Shown: positions 1 through 9,712 of the stretch, piece by piece
How positions within the stretch are numbered: the first letter of the stretch is position 1
Layout of the letters: each line of letters starts with the position of its first letter
NCBI RefSeq assembly: GCF_029623395.1
Contig: NZ_JAPYKK010000015.1
Location: 1 to 64,000 of the forward strand
DNA from: Sphingomonas echinoides
Lineage (GTDB): Bacteria > Pseudomonadota > Alphaproteobacteria > Sphingomonadales > Sphingomonadaceae
DNA: 64,000 bases
Reading direction: 5' to 3'
The notes under the pieces: generated by a model
The model's database searches: none
What the model saw: only the letters and a program-made list of their open reading frames with translations
Told to the model about the DNA's origin: nothing
Translations under genes and position numbers: made by a program

Positions 1-550
1 GCACGAGATTGTCGCCTTCGACGAACGCGCTGAACCGTCCGTCGGGCGATACCTGCGGGCTGTTCTCCGCCGGAACCGACAGATCGCGCACCACGCCGAA
101 CCCGCGCGGCCGCAAGCCGGAGGGGGCGTCGGCGGCGCAGCGGTACGCGACCACGTCGCACTGCCACCGCCCATCGTCGAGCGCGAACGCGATCGTTGCG
201 GCCTCCGCGCCATAGTCGAACTCCGCAAACGGCAAGTGCAGCGGATCGAGCGTTTCCTCCCGCGCAGCCCCGAGCGCAGCGGCGAGGCGCACCGCATCAA
301 ACGACGGCCGCTTCGCCAAGGTCCGCGCATCAACCGTTTCGAACTCAAACCCGCCCGCGACCGTCTTGCGGTACGAGAACGCCCGGCTGTCCGCCGTCCA
401 GTGCGCCGGCCCCGCGACCTCGCGCGTCAGATCCTGCCACGCGCGCCGAAGCCCGATCGAGCGCCGGAACGCAGCTTCATCTGGGGCAGCCACCGCCGTA
501 CCCGGCACGACGACCAGCAGCAGCGCGAGAACCGCACGCGACGCGATCAC
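1..550 (-). CDS. S9-family peptidase, DPP-IV-like N-terminal part (partial)
   Basis: The gene runs off the left edge; the 183 visible residues are its N-terminus. The GTG start overlaps the TGA stop of the GH2 gene (GTGA), so the two are translationally coupled. Residues 1-22 form a signal peptide ending near AVAAP. The following WTADSRAFSYRKTV and FEFETVDA segments, and later SPDGRFSAF, resemble the beta-propeller blades of dipeptidyl-peptidase-IV-type S9 enzymes of sphingomonads. The catalytic alpha/beta-hydrolase domain would lie outside the window. The family call rests on the propeller repeats only. Function is inferred as periplasmic peptide hydrolysis. Confidence 0.6.
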   Translation of the reverse strand, partial: MIASRAVLALLLVVVPGTAVAAPDEAAFRRSIGLRRAWQDLTREVAGPAHWTADSRAFSYRKTVAGGFEFETVDARTLAKRPSFDAVRLAAALGAAREETLDPLHLPFAEFDYGAEAATIAFALDDGRWQCDVVAYRCAADAPSGLRPRGFGVVRDLSVPAENSPQVSPDGRFSAFVEGDNLV

Positions 551-3015
551 GCCCGCGCCCCGATCAGCGGCAGCATCGCTGGCGCAAGCCCGTCACCACG
601 CGCTTCCAGCCGGATCGGCCCGCCGCGCGGCCCCGCCTGGATCAGCGCCATGCACAGGCCATTGAACGCGGACCGCTGCGGCGCATGGTCGGGTTCGAGA
701 CTGCGCGGGTCGCCATTGCCGACGCCGAGCAGCCGCGCATCGCCCGACAGCGCGAAACGGAGCATGTTGGACGCCGTCGCCACCTCGCGCCGCTGCGCAT
801 CGAGCACGGCTGCGCGCACCACCGCGACCTCGCCCGGTGCGAGGCGGCGGCGGTCGCTGCTCAGGCCGATCCGTGCCGCCGCGCCGGTGGTCGCGCGCTC
901 GGCGGTGAGGATCTGGCGACCGTCGCGGAAACCCCGCGCGGTGATCTTGCCGGGCGCATAGGGCACCTCCCATTCGAGGTGGCGGTTGCGCACCACGGGT
1001 TTGCGCCCGAGGCTGCGCTCGTTGAGCAACAGCTCGACCTCAGCGCAATTGCTGTGGACCCACACCGACACCGGCTTGCCCTCGCGCCCCGGCCAGTTCC
1101 AGTGTGGGAACAGGTGGAGCACCGGCGCGCTGCCCCACCACGCGCGGTAATAGTGGTAATTGTCCTTGGGGAAGCCGCACAGGTCCATCTGGCCGAAGTT
1201 GGAGACGTTCTCGGGCCAGCGTTCGAACGGAGTCGGCTCGCCGCGATAGTCGAACTCGGTCCAGACGAACCCGCCGCTCAGGAAGGCGCGCTCGTCGTAG
1301 AAACTCCACCATTTCTCCGCGGTGGTCGCCCAGCGCGGGTATTCCTTGTCGTACGCGGGGACGAACCCCTCGGCGTCGTTGCGGGCATATTCGCCGCGCG
1401 TCATCACCGTGCTGCCGGTCTCGGTGCCGATCATCGGGACGGTCGGGTGCGACGCGTGATAGCCGTCGATCGCGTCGAGATAGTAATTGCAGCCCATCAC
1501 GTCGAGCACGCGCGAGGCGCCTTCGCCGAACTTGCCGTTGAACGCTTCGGTCACCAGCCGCGTGCCGTCGAGCTGGTAGATCCGGCGCTTCATCGTCTCG
1601 GCGATCCGCGCGCCGGTTTCGGTGCCGCGGTGGATTTCCTCGTTGCCGATGCTCCACAGGAAGATGCTCGGATGGTTGCGTCCGCGCCGCACCATCCGGT
1701 CGAGCTGGCTCATCGCTTCCGCATTGCTCGACATCTGACGGGTTTCCTCGAGCACGAGGATGCCCATCCGGTCGCACGCCGCGAGGATCGCGGGGGCGGC
1801 GGGGTGATGCGTCGAGCGATAGGCGTTCGCGCCCATCGCCTTCAATTGCTCGAGCCGCCAGACGTGGAGGCTGTCGGGCACCGCGAAGCCGACCCCGGCG
1901 TGATCCTGGTGGTTGCACGTCCCCTTGATCTTGACCGGCCGGCCGTTGAGGAAAAAGCCCTTGTCCGCGTCGAAGCGGAGCGTGCGGATGCCGAAGTGCG
2001 TCCGATCGTTGTCGACTACCACGCCGCCGACGAGGATCTCGGTCGTGAGCGTGTAGAGGTGCGGCGTTTCGAGCGACCACAGGGTAGGGCGCGCGATCAG
2101 TGTCTGCTGGGTCGTCGTCAGCGTCGCCCATTCGGGGAGCGTGATGGGGTCCGACAGGAGCGTCGCGACCACGCGCCCGGTGGCGTCCGACACGATCGAT
2201 CGGACTTGCGCGGGCACGGCGGGTCCGTCGTTGACGATCTCGGTGAGGATCTGCGTGGTCGCGCCTTGCGCGCCTACGGTGCTGCGCACGGTCGCGCCAT
2301 ATTGGCGAACGTGGACGGGCGCGGTCCTGACCAGCCGCACCGCGCGGTAGAGCCCTGCGCCTTCATACGACCACGCCTCGCCGAGGCTGACGTCGCAGCG
2401 CACGACAAGCACATTGTCCTCGCCCGGCTTTGCGAAATCGGTGATGTCGAGCTCGAACGGCGCGTAGCCGCTTTCGTTCGCGCCGACGAAGAAGCCGTTG
2501 AGGATGACCCGGCAATCGCGCGAGACGCCGTCGAACTGAAGCAGCAACCGCCGACCCGCATCGCCCTTGGGGAGCGGGAGAACGATGCGATACCAGCCGA
2601 CGCTGCTCGCGGGCCACATCCGGCCGAGCGGCTTGAACCCCTGGAACGATCCCGTCTTGTCCGCGTCGCTTCCGGCGGGACCGAAGCGTTCGAACGGGAG
2701 GTCGACCGCCCAGTCGTGCGGGAGGGAGACCGTTTCCCAGCCCGATGCGTCGAACTTGGCCTCTGCCACCGGCGTTCCTGCATCACCCGACTTGGCGAAC
2801 GTGTCGTGCGAGCGGCCGAAGCCGAAATCCCTCGCGGGGTCGGAGGCATGGCCGAGGTGGAAGCGCCACCCGGCATCGAGCGAAACGATCTCGCGCGGAC
2901 CGGTCGGCGGGGCGGCTCGTAGGGCGTCGGCGGTCGCGGCTCCGGCGCTATGGGGGAGCATCGTCGCGAGCGCGGTCGCCCCGCTCGTCTTCAACAGATC
3001 GCGGCGACCGAGCAT
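547..3015 (-). CDS. Glycoside hydrolase family 2 (beta-galactosidase-like), exported
   Basis: 822 residues. A twin-arginine-like leader (GRRDLLK, then an Ala-rich stretch to about residue 29) suggests Tat export. The GH2 order is visible: sugar-binding jelly-roll (about 45-230), immunoglobulin-like domain (about 235-345), TIM barrel (about 350-650) and C-terminal beta domains. The acid/base is E459 in the GNEE motif and the nucleophile is E532 in GTETGS. Family members hydrolyse beta-galactosides or beta-glucuronides; the exact sugar cannot be read here. It lies between a TonB receptor and an S9 peptidase on the same strand, which suggests uptake and periplasmic processing of one glycosylated nutrient. 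Confidence 0.9.
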   Translation of the reverse strand: MLGRRDLLKTSGATALATMLPHSAGAATADALRAAPPTGPREIVSLDAGWRFHLGHASDPARDFGFGRSHDTFAKSGDAGTPVAEAKFDASGWETVSLPHDWAVDLPFERFGPAGSDADKTGSFQGFKPLGRMWPASSVGWYRIVLPLPKGDAGRRLLLQFDGVSRDCRVILNGFFVGANESGYAPFELDITDFAKPGEDNVLVVRCDVSLGEAWSYEGAGLYRAVRLVRTAPVHVRQYGATVRSTVGAQGATTQILTEIVNDGPAVPAQVRSIVSDATGRVVATLLSDPITLPEWATLTTTQQTLIARPTLWSLETPHLYTLTTEILVGGVVVDNDRTHFGIRTLRFDADKGFFLNGRPVKIKGTCNHQDHAGVGFAVPDSLHVWRLEQLKAMGANAYRSTHHPAAPAILAACDRMGILVLEETRQMSSNAEAMSQLDRMVRRGRNHPSIFLWSIGNEEIHRGTETGARIAETMKRRIYQLDGTRLVTEAFNGKFGEGASRVLDVMGCNYYLDAIDGYHASHPTVPMIGTETGSTVMTRGEYARNDAEGFVPAYDKEYPRWATTAEKWWSFYDERAFLSGGFVWTEFDYRGEPTPFERWPENVSNFGQMDLCGFPKDNYHYYRAWWGSAPVLHLFPHWNWPGREGKPVSVWVHSNCAEVELLLNERSLGRKPVVRNRHLEWEVPYAPGKITARGFRDGRQILTAERATTGAAARIGLSSDRRRLAPGEVAVVRAAVLDAQRREVATASNMLRFALSGDARLLGVGNGDPRSLEPDHAPQRSAFNGLCMALIQAGPRGGPIRLEARGDGLAPAMLPLIGARA

Positions 3016-3092
3016 GGAGTGATCCTTTATTCCGGCGCTAACCCGGATGATGGCGCACCGCCGCCGGACGGAAGGGTGCGCTTGAACGGAAC

Positions 3093-3124
3093 ACGGCTTC
3101 CCCGGCCTTCGCCGGAGAAGCCGT
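3093..3124 (-). terminator. Strong hairpin between TonB receptor and GH2 gene
   Basis: ACGGCTTC (3093-3100) pairs with GAAGCCGT (3117-3124). Inside, CCGGC pairs with GCCGG around a CTTC loop. No T-run follows on the minus strand. It may be an mRNA-stabilising or attenuating hairpin that lowers GH2 expression relative to the receptor, rather than a classical terminator. Confidence 0.5.
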
Positions 3125-3135
3125 CTTCGACAACC

Positions 3136-6093
3136 TTAGAACGTCACCGTCGCACCAACGAACAGATAGCGCCCGAGCGTATCGTACACGCCCGGATAGG
3201 TGTTGCCATTGCCGAACGCCGCGAGTGCGCCCGCCGCGATTGCGGGGGGATCCTTGTCGAGCAGGTTGTTGACGCCTGCGCGCAGCTGGAACGCCTTGTC
3301 GACCACGACCGTCACCGCAAGATCGAGATAGTCATACGCCGGGATCCGCGCGTTGATGACGCTCGGGGTGCCGACAAGGAAAGGGTCGGTCGACAGCGAG
3401 GACAGCTTGGTCCCCGCGTAATGCCGCCACGATGCCGACACCGTCGATCCCTGGCGGGTGATCAGCGTCGTGCGCATCACGTGCCGCCAGACCGGGTTGG
3501 GCTGATTGCAGGTGTAGCCGTACAGGCCCTTGCAATTGTACGATCCGAGGCCCGGCAGCGGTTCGAGCGACTGGTCGAGCAGGCGCGTGCCGACGAAGTT
3601 GAGGTTGACCTTGCCAAGCCCCCCAGCCTGGACGGTGTAATCCGCCGTGACGTCGATCCCCGAGGTCTTGAGCGAACCGGTGTTATAGGTCGTCGCGACG
3701 ATATAGCCGTTGGTGCCGAACAGCGCACCCGAACGCGGATCGCGCCGGAACAGCCCGCAATAATAGGGGTCGCCGGTCGCGACGCACTGGCTGATCACCA
3801 GCGACGGGCTGACCGAGCTGATGTAATCCTTCACCTTGATGTTGAAATAATCGACCGACAGCGTGAAGTTGTTGATCATCCGCGGGGTCAGCACGATCCC
3901 GGCGGTATAGGTGTCCGCAGTCTCGGGCTTGACCGCGCTGTTGCCGCCATATTGCGACGAGCAGGTGTCGGACGGGCAGGCGATGATGCTGCCATATTGC
4001 GCGGCGGAGACCCCGGTCAGCTGACACGCCGAGAGCGGTGCGCTGGGCGATGCGCCCGAGCACGGGTCCTGCGCAGCGACGTTGCCGACGCTCTGCGCCC
4101 CGAACAGTTCCGCCACGTTGGGCGCGCGGATCGCGCGGTTGTAGCTCAGGCGCAACCGTGCATCGCGGACCGGCGCCCAGCTCGCTTCGCCCTTGTAGGT
4201 CCAGACGTTGTACTTGGACTTGATCCCGGTCGACGCCTGATCGTTGACATAGGCCGAATAGCGCAGGCCGCCATTGAGCGTCAGGGCATGCGCGAACGGC
4301 ACGTTCTGGAGGATCGGAATCTCGATCTCGCCATAGCCTTCGTTGACCGAGATCTTGCCGTCCGAATTCATCGTGCCGCCCTGCTGCGCGATCGCGTCGG
4401 CAGTGAAGTTGAGCGTTTCGACGCGGTGCTCGAACCCGAGCGCGATGTTGACGCCACGCGTCGCCCACGGGCTCGTGATGCCAAAGGTGCCAAGGTCGCC
4501 CGACACGTTCGCGGAAATGACCGACAGCATGTTGCGCGAGCCGGTGTTGCTCTCGGAGAAGAGCGATTGCGCCTGCGTCGCGGTGATGCTGTTGGGGCTG
4601 AACACGTTGACCGGCACGCACGTCGGGTCGCTGCCGTTGACGACCGAACGGCACGTCGGGACGCCGTTGACGCTGACCACGTCGAGCCCGCGCTGCGCCT
4701 TCACGTTGTCGATGTTGTTCATATACGTTTCGTCGTAGCGGACCAACGAGCGCAGATAGTTGACGTCGTAGTTGAAGCCGTGGCCGAGATCGCCGCGCAC
4801 GCCCGCGGTGTAGCGGAAATCCTCGTGCCGCAAATTATCGCGCCGCGATTGCTCGTCGCCCAGGCGATAGCCGATCAGCGTGTCCTGCGTCGCCGCCGTG
4901 CCCGCCGCCGCACCGCACAGCGATTGCTGCTGCGCCGCGCTCATCAGCGGATTGTTGCAGGGAACGGTGAATGGGGTGCCGAGGAACAGCGCCGAGGGCG
5001 CCGCCTGCGAGAACGTCCGGTCGTTCATGTACATGAAGCTGCCATAGACTTCGGCGATCGGCGCGAACTTGAACTTGGCGAAGGCACCCGCGGTGTAGCG
5101 CTCGTCCGACCGCTGGATGTAGTTGGTCGGCGTGTAGTTATACGCGTAGCTGTTGTCGTACGGCACCCAGGTGCGCGAGCCGTTGCGGTTGTTGGTCAGC
5201 GTCTTGCCCTGGTTCGGGCCGCCGAGCGGCGCGAACGTCCCGAAGGTCGTGTTGCTCGAGCCCCCGCAAGTGAGGCCGGTTCCCGCCGCATCCGCTTGGT
5301 TGAGCGCGCAGGCCGAGACGTCGCGGCTCGACTGGACGATCGGGTCGGCGTGACGATATCCGCCATAGACCGTGATGTTGCCGCGCCCGTCGGCGAAGTT
5401 CTTGCCGAACGCCGCGTTGAGATCCTGCTTGCCGCCGTCCGCGACGTTGCGGTTGGCGTTGGTGTACCCCTGTTTGGACAGGAGCCCGCGGACGTAGCTA
5501 TTGCCGTTGGTATGCTGCGCAAGGCTGCTCTGCACGTCGAGCCGAAGCCCGTCGAAATGATCCTTGAGCACGAAGTTGACGACACCCGAAACCGCGTCCG
5601 ACCCGTAGACCGCCGAGGCACCGCCGGTCATCACATCGACCCGGTCGACCAGCGTCGAGGGGATCGCGTTGAGATCGACCGCCTGTTGCGGCATCAGCCG
5701 CTGGCCGTTGACCAGCACCAGCACGCGGTTCGACCCGAGGTTGCGCAGGTTGATGTTGGACGTGCCGTCCGACCCGTTCGAGACGCTGTCGTTCGTGTCC
5801 GCGGTGAATTGCGGCAAGCGGTTGAGCACGCTCTCGACGTTGACCGCCCCCTGGTACTTCAGCTCCTGGCTGCCGACCGAGGTGATCGGGCTGTTGCTCT
5901 CGAGATCGGGGCGCTTGATGCGGGTGCCGGTGACGACGATCGCTTCCGACGTCTCCTGGCTCGGGGTGGTCGTCGGGTCGCCGCCGCCGATGACCGGAGC
6001 TGGCGCAACCTGCGCGTATGCCGACGTCGACATCAGCATCACACCAAAGGCGCTCACACCCAAACGCCGCGCAAAAGTTCCCATGTTGTCCAT
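3136..6093 (-). CDS. TonB-dependent outer-membrane receptor
   Basis: About 985 residues from the chosen ATG. The frame is open 15 codons further (to 6138), but the signal peptide (MGTFARRLGVSAFGVMLM..AYAQ) begins at the internal Met codons near 6093/6084. After the signal come the plug signature IVVTGTRI, a plug with VLVLVNGQRL and GGASAVYGSDAVSGVVNF, and a long beta-barrel ending in aromatic VGATVTF, the usual BAM signal. It imports a large substrate using ExbBD-TonB energy. GH2 downstream points to an oligosaccharide or glycoside. Promoter-proximal sequence carries an inverted repeat (6146-6171). Confidence 0.93.
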   Translation of the reverse strand: MDNMGTFARRLGVSAFGVMLMSTSAYAQVAPAPVIGGGDPTTTPSQETSEAIVVTGTRIKRPDLESNSPITSVGSQELKYQGAVNVESVLNRLPQFTADTNDSVSNGSDGTSNINLRNLGSNRVLVLVNGQRLMPQQAVDLNAIPSTLVDRVDVMTGGASAVYGSDAVSGVVNFVLKDHFDGLRLDVQSSLAQHTNGNSYVRGLLSKQGYTNANRNVADGGKQDLNAAFGKNFADGRGNITVYGGYRHADPIVQSSRDVSACALNQADAAGTGLTCGGSSNTTFGTFAPLGGPNQGKTLTNNRNGSRTWVPYDNSYAYNYTPTNYIQRSDERYTAGAFAKFKFAPIAEVYGSFMYMNDRTFSQAAPSALFLGTPFTVPCNNPLMSAAQQQSLCGAAAGTAATQDTLIGYRLGDEQSRRDNLRHEDFRYTAGVRGDLGHGFNYDVNYLRSLVRYDETYMNNIDNVKAQRGLDVVSVNGVPTCRSVVNGSDPTCVPVNVFSPNSITATQAQSLFSESNTGSRNMLSVISANVSGDLGTFGITSPWATRGVNIALGFEHRVETLNFTADAIAQQGGTMNSDGKISVNEGYGEIEIPILQNVPFAHALTLNGGLRYSAYVNDQASTGIKSKYNVWTYKGEASWAPVRDARLRLSYNRAIRAPNVAELFGAQSVGNVAAQDPCSGASPSAPLSACQLTGVSAAQYGSIIACPSDTCSSQYGGNSAVKPETADTYTAGIVLTPRMINNFTLSVDYFNIKVKDYISSVSPSLVISQCVATGDPYYCGLFRRDPRSGALFGTNGYIVATTYNTGSLKTSGIDVTADYTVQAGGLGKVNLNFVGTRLLDQSLEPLPGLGSYNCKGLYGYTCNQPNPVWRHVMRTTLITRQGSTVSASWRHYAGTKLSSLSTDPFLVGTPSVINARIPAYDYLDLAVTVVVDKAFQLRAGVNNLLDKDPPAIAAGALAAFGNGNTYPGVYDTLGRYLFVGATVTF

Positions 6094-6145
6094 CGTGCTG
6101 CCCACATCCCTGCCGTGATCGTGGGCGCAATCCATCACTTATCAG

Positions 6146-6171
6146 ATCGTATGTCAAATATCTTATACGAT
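6146..6171. promoter_or_regulatory. Inverted repeat upstream of the TonB receptor
   Basis: ATCGTAT (6146-6152) and ATACGAT (6165-6171) are perfect 7-base arms with a 12-base spacer, just upstream of the receptor coding region. On the minus strand a TTGACA hexamer lies inside the repeat. The position suits an operator for the receptor/GH2/S9 unit. No regulator is encoded next to it, so the binding protein is unknown. Confidence 0.4.
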
Positions 6172-6323
6172 TCTTAGCCAGGATTCCGCTTTGGCGTTCT
6201 TTTCGTTCCGGGAATGGCGCCGTGACGATCGCCTGGAAACACGACACACGAAGCTGCCCGTCCCCGGGAGTGCCCAGAACGGATCTGCACAGAAGACCGG
6301 AACGCGGCGTACCCCGGCAGCGC

Positions 6324-7679
6324 TCATCCGAGACTGGGCAGGGACACGATCACCGTAAGCCCGGGCGCATTGTCCCCGAGCGTGAGCGTCCCGCCATGCA
6401 CGCGCGCGGCGGCCACCGCGATGCTCAAGCCCAGCCCGCTGCCCTCGGCATGACGGCTCGGATCAAGCCGCACGAAACGCGCGAGGGCGTGGTCGCGCTG
6501 GTCAGCGGCGATGCCGGGGCCGGTGTCGGCAACGGTCAACGCCAGGCCGGTCCGGTCGCGCTCGAGCTCGAGCGTGACCGTCACCCGGCCACCGGACGGC
6601 GTATATTTGATCGCGTTGTCGAGCAGGTTGGTGACGAGTTGCCCAAGGAGCGAGCGGACGCCGCGCGTAACCGTCGGCACCGTCTCGATCGTGAGCGCCA
6701 CGCCGCGATCGTCCGCGACCGGCTCGAACAGCTCGCCGGCTTCGCGCACGATCGCCGCGAAATCGACCGGCGCGAATTCGCTCGCCATCGTCGTCTCGGC
6801 GCGCGCAAGCCGGAGCGTATCGTCGATCGTCCGGAGCAGGGCATCGAGATCGGACCGGCTGTCGAGCGCGACGCTGCGCGGGTCGTCGCTCAGCGCCGCA
6901 AGTTCGATCCGCGCCCGAATGCGCGTCAGCGGGGTCTTGAGATCATGCGCGAGCGCATCCGTCGCGGTCCGCAAGGAATCGACCAGGCGTTCGATTTCGG
7001 TGAAACTGGTGTTCAACGTCACCGCCAACCGGTCATATTCGTCGCCGCGGCCTGTAACGGGAAGACGTTCGTCGAGATGGCCGGCCTGGAAGCGATCGCC
7101 CGCGGCGCTGGCGGCCGTGAGGAACGCAAGGCCGCGCCGACTGTACCAGAAGCCGAACAGCAGCCCGATCGCTCCGGTAGCGACGAGCGACCACGCCAGC
7201 GCCGCGACATAGCGATCGTGCAACACGCGGCGATCGTCCGACAGGCTGCCGACCAGCAGACGATAGTCGCCGCCGAGCAGCACCGTCCGCGCGGCCACCT
7301 GCCGGTCGATGACGTTACCTCGTGCGGTCGTGATCTGGGTATCGAAGGTGCGATAGCCGGTCCGGTCGATCGCGTCGGGCCACCGCGCAAGATTGCCCGC
7401 AATCGGGTCGCCGTTCGCGTCGGCCATAAGATAGATGAAGTCCGTGACGCGTGGCCGTCCGACCGCGCGCGACACTGCCTGCACGACCGCGAGCGGACCT
7501 TCCGCGCGGTAGCGTTCGATCAGCCCGGCGGTCTCGTCATCGACGGCCGCCTGGGCGCGCGTATCGAGCAGTCGGATCGTCTGGACATATTGCACGGTCA
7601 GCGCGGTGCCCGTTGCGATCAGCGCGATCACCGTGATCCACAGCGCGCCGCGCAGCGCCGCGATCGATGGCCAGCGCAT
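6324..7679 (-). CDS. Two-component sensor histidine kinase
   Basis: 451 residues. TM1 is about residues 8-33, the periplasmic sensor about 34-157, TM2 about 158-180, and a HAMP-like linker follows (about 180-235). The H-box HDLKTPLTRIR places the phospho-accepting His at 245. The N-box NLLDNAIKYT has Asn at 354, and ADTGPGIA and GSGLGLSI form the ATP lid. It starts 2 bases after the stop of the response regulator, so it is the last gene of an htrA-regulator-kinase operon. It probably senses envelope state. The sensor domain itself gives no ligand clue. Confidence 0.93.
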   Translation of the reverse strand: MRWPSIAALRGALWITVIALIATGTALTVQYVQTIRLLDTRAQAAVDDETAGLIERYRAEGPLAVVQAVSRAVGRPRVTDFIYLMADANGDPIAGNLARWPDAIDRTGYRTFDTQITTARGNVIDRQVAARTVLLGGDYRLLVGSLSDDRRVLHDRYVAALAWSLVATGAIGLLFGFWYSRRGLAFLTAASAAGDRFQAGHLDERLPVTGRGDEYDRLAVTLNTSFTEIERLVDSLRTATDALAHDLKTPLTRIRARIELAALSDDPRSVALDSRSDLDALLRTIDDTLRLARAETTMASEFAPVDFAAIVREAGELFEPVADDRGVALTIETVPTVTRGVRSLLGQLVTNLLDNAIKYTPSGGRVTVTLELERDRTGLALTVADTGPGIAADQRDHALARFVRLDPSRHAEGSGLGLSIAVAAARVHGGTLTLGDNAPGLTVIVSLPSLG

Positions 7680-7681
7680 CG

Positions 7682-8359
7682 TCAGACCGCATCCAGCCGG
7701 TATCCCGCACCACGGATCGTCCGGATCATCGGGGGATCCTCGGCGGCGTCGATCTTGGCGCGAAGGCGGCTGACGTGGACGTCGACGACATTGGTGCCCG
7801 GGTCGAAATTATAGTCCCAGATCGCTTCCATCAGCATCGTCCGCGTGACCACCTGGCCCGCGTGCCGGGTGAGATAATCGAGCAACTGAAACTCCTTGTT
7901 GAGCAGCTCGATGCGCCTTCCGTTTCGGGTGGCCGTCCGCGCCAGGAGATCGAGCGTCAGCGAACCGGTCTGTCGGACCCCTGTGGCAACGTCCTCCTCG
8001 CCATGGCGCCGCGCGATCGCTTCGACCCGCGCGACGAGTTCGCCGAAGGAGAAGGGCTTGGGCAGATAGTCGTCGCCGCCCGCGCGCAAGCCCGCAATTC
8101 GGTCGTCGACCTGTCCCAACGCCGACAGGACCAGCACCGGGGTCCTGTCGCCCTGCGCGCGCAGCGATTTCAGGACCGACAAGCCATCCAGCGTCGGCAG
8201 GTTTCGATCGAGGATGATCGCGTCGTAACGACCGACGATCGCCGCGGTCAGGCCGTCGACCCCGGTCGCGGCGTGATCGGTGGTATGTCCATGCTCGCCC
8301 AGTCCGCGACGGATGAAGTCCGCGGTCTGGGCGTCGTCTTCGATCAGCAGCAGCTTCAA
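7682..8359 (-). CDS. OmpR/PhoB-family response regulator
   Basis: I chose a TTG start (codon at 8357-8359, with GGAG 10 bases upstream) because the receiver domain begins immediately with KLLLIEDDA. The open frame extends upstream into low-complexity sequence with no homology signs. That gives 225 residues: receiver domain 1-115 with acidic pocket ED(8,9), phospho-acceptor D51 in AIILDRNLP and the Lys of LPKPF; winged-helix DNA-binding domain about 130-223 (RTATRNGRRIELLNKEFQLLD region to GAGYRLD). It is paired with the kinase downstream and HtrA upstream. The likely target is the palindrome at 9713-9726, which is an inference. Confidence 0.9.
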   Translation of the reverse strand: MKLLLIEDDAQTADFIRRGLGEHGHTTDHAATGVDGLTAAIVGRYDAIILDRNLPTLDGLSVLKSLRAQGDRTPVLVLSALGQVDDRIAGLRAGGDDYLPKPFSFGELVARVEAIARRHGEEDVATGVRQTGSLTLDLLARTATRNGRRIELLNKEFQLLDYLTRHAGQVVTRTMLMEAIWDYNFDPGTNVVDVHVSRLRAKIDAAEDPPMIRTIRGAGYRLDAV

Positions 8360-8423
8360 GATCCAGATGCTCCGTTCGAGGCCTCGGGGAGCGGACGCGC
8401 GGATCGCGCCCCGGTTCCCCCGC

Positions 8424-9641
8424 CTAGGATTGCGCCGTGCCTTCGTTTGCAATGCGCAGGTCGAGCGATACCGTCCGACCGTCGCGCAGCACTTGCGTCG
8501 GGACGCTCGAGCCGATCCGTGCCGACGCGACGGCGCGCGCGAGATCGCGGCCATTGTCGATCGGGGTCGATCCGAAGCGACGGACGATGTCCCCGCGCTG
8601 GATGCCGGAGCGTGCGGCGGGACCGCTGTCGTCGACCTCCGCGATCAACGCGCCTTTCTGCACGGTCGTGCCGATTGCGCTGGCGATTTCCGGGGTCATG
8701 TCCTGCAACGACACGCCGATCCGCCCGCGCGACACGTGTCCGGTCTGGGCGATCTGCAGCGCGACCTGCCGGGCCATCTTGGCCGGAATGGCGAAGCCGA
8801 TCCCGACGTTTCCGCCGCTCGGCGAGAAGATCGCGGTGTTGACGCCAACGACACGCCCCGCGCTATCGAACAGCGGACCACCCGAATTGCCGCTGTTGAT
8901 CGCCGCGTCGACCTGGAGGAAGTCGTCATACGGCCCGGCACCGATCTCGCGTCCGCGCGCGGACAGGATCCCCGACGTCACGGTATTGCCAAGCCCGAAC
9001 GGACTGCCGACCGCGAACACGCTGTCGCCGACGCGGATATGATCGCTGTCGCCCCAGGTGATCGGCGTGAACCTGCCCTTGCCCTCGATCCGCACGACCG
9101 CGACGTCGATCTTCGGGTCCCGGCCCAGCACGCGGCCCGCGAATTCGCGGCCATCGGACATCTGGACGGTGACTCGGTCGGCCCCATCGACGACGTGGTT
9201 GTTGGTGATGACGAGGCCGGACGCATCGACGATGAAGCCCGATCCCAAGGCGCCGCGCTGCGGGCCCTGCGGTTGGCTCGGCCGAGCCTGCTGACCGCCG
9301 CCGCCGCGGGGATCGAAGCCGAACAACTGCCCCAGCCGCTCCGCCAGCTCGTCGTCGTCCGACCCGTATGGCATCGGCGACGATGATTGTTGCACCATGG
9401 CCGCGGGCTTGACCTGGATCTGGACGACGCTCGGGCCGACCGCTTGAACCATGTCGGACAGGGAGGCGTGGACGCCCGACGCCGCGACCGCCGCCGGTCC
9501 GGGCGCAACGAAGCGTTCGCTCAGCCCATCCTGGCGCTGGTCCGCGGTGATCGCGCCGCCGGCCACCCCGGCAAGCGCGGTCGTCCCCAGCGCAACGGCA
9601 GCGACGAGCGGGCGTACGGTCAGACGACGATGCAAAGCCAT
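8424..9641 (-). CDS. HtrA/DegQ-type periplasmic serine protease
   Basis: 405 residues. AAGGA lies 8 bases before the ATG. The N-terminal segment 10-32 is a signal peptide or anchor. The trypsin-like domain carries the triad H149 (NNHVVDG), D179 (DPKIDVAV) and S253 (GNSGGP). One PDZ domain follows (about 300-395), where DegP has two, so this is nearer the DegS/HhoB or short DegQ layout. It degrades misfolded envelope proteins. It is first in an operon with a two-component system. Co-transcription of an envelope protease with its likely regulator resembles the CpxRA/DegP logic of other proteobacteria. Confidence 0.92.
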   Translation of the reverse strand: MALHRRLTVRPLVAAVALGTTALAGVAGGAITADQRQDGLSERFVAPGPAAVAASGVHASLSDMVQAVGPSVVQIQVKPAAMVQQSSSPMPYGSDDDELAERLGQLFGFDPRGGGGQQARPSQPQGPQRGALGSGFIVDASGLVITNNHVVDGADRVTVQMSDGREFAGRVLGRDPKIDVAVVRIEGKGRFTPITWGDSDHIRVGDSVFAVGSPFGLGNTVTSGILSARGREIGAGPYDDFLQVDAAINSGNSGGPLFDSAGRVVGVNTAIFSPSGGNVGIGFAIPAKMARQVALQIAQTGHVSRGRIGVSLQDMTPEIASAIGTTVQKGALIAEVDDSGPAARSGIQRGDIVRRFGSTPIDNGRDLARAVASARIGSSVPTQVLRDGRTVSLDLRIANEGTAQS

Positions 9642-9712
9642 GATCTTGGTCCTTGGAGAGAAACGATGCTCCTCCTTTGAACCGCTACGATGGGGTCAGC
9701 GTGGTGCCGACG

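Noticed and set aside
196..2922. 908-codon open frame on the plus strand
   Set aside because: It is the exact antisense of the GH2 gene; its product is Arg/Ala/His-rich with no domain, a typical shadow in high-GC DNA.
2950..6177. 1075-codon open frame on the plus strand
   Set aside because: Antisense of the TonB receptor, with Arg/Val/Asp-rich low-information sequence; the receptor has a signal peptide, plug and terminal Phe.
6018..9386. Long plus-strand frames opposite the kinase, regulator and HtrA genes
   Set aside because: All are antisense to genes with intact catalytic motifs; none has a ribosome site or domain.
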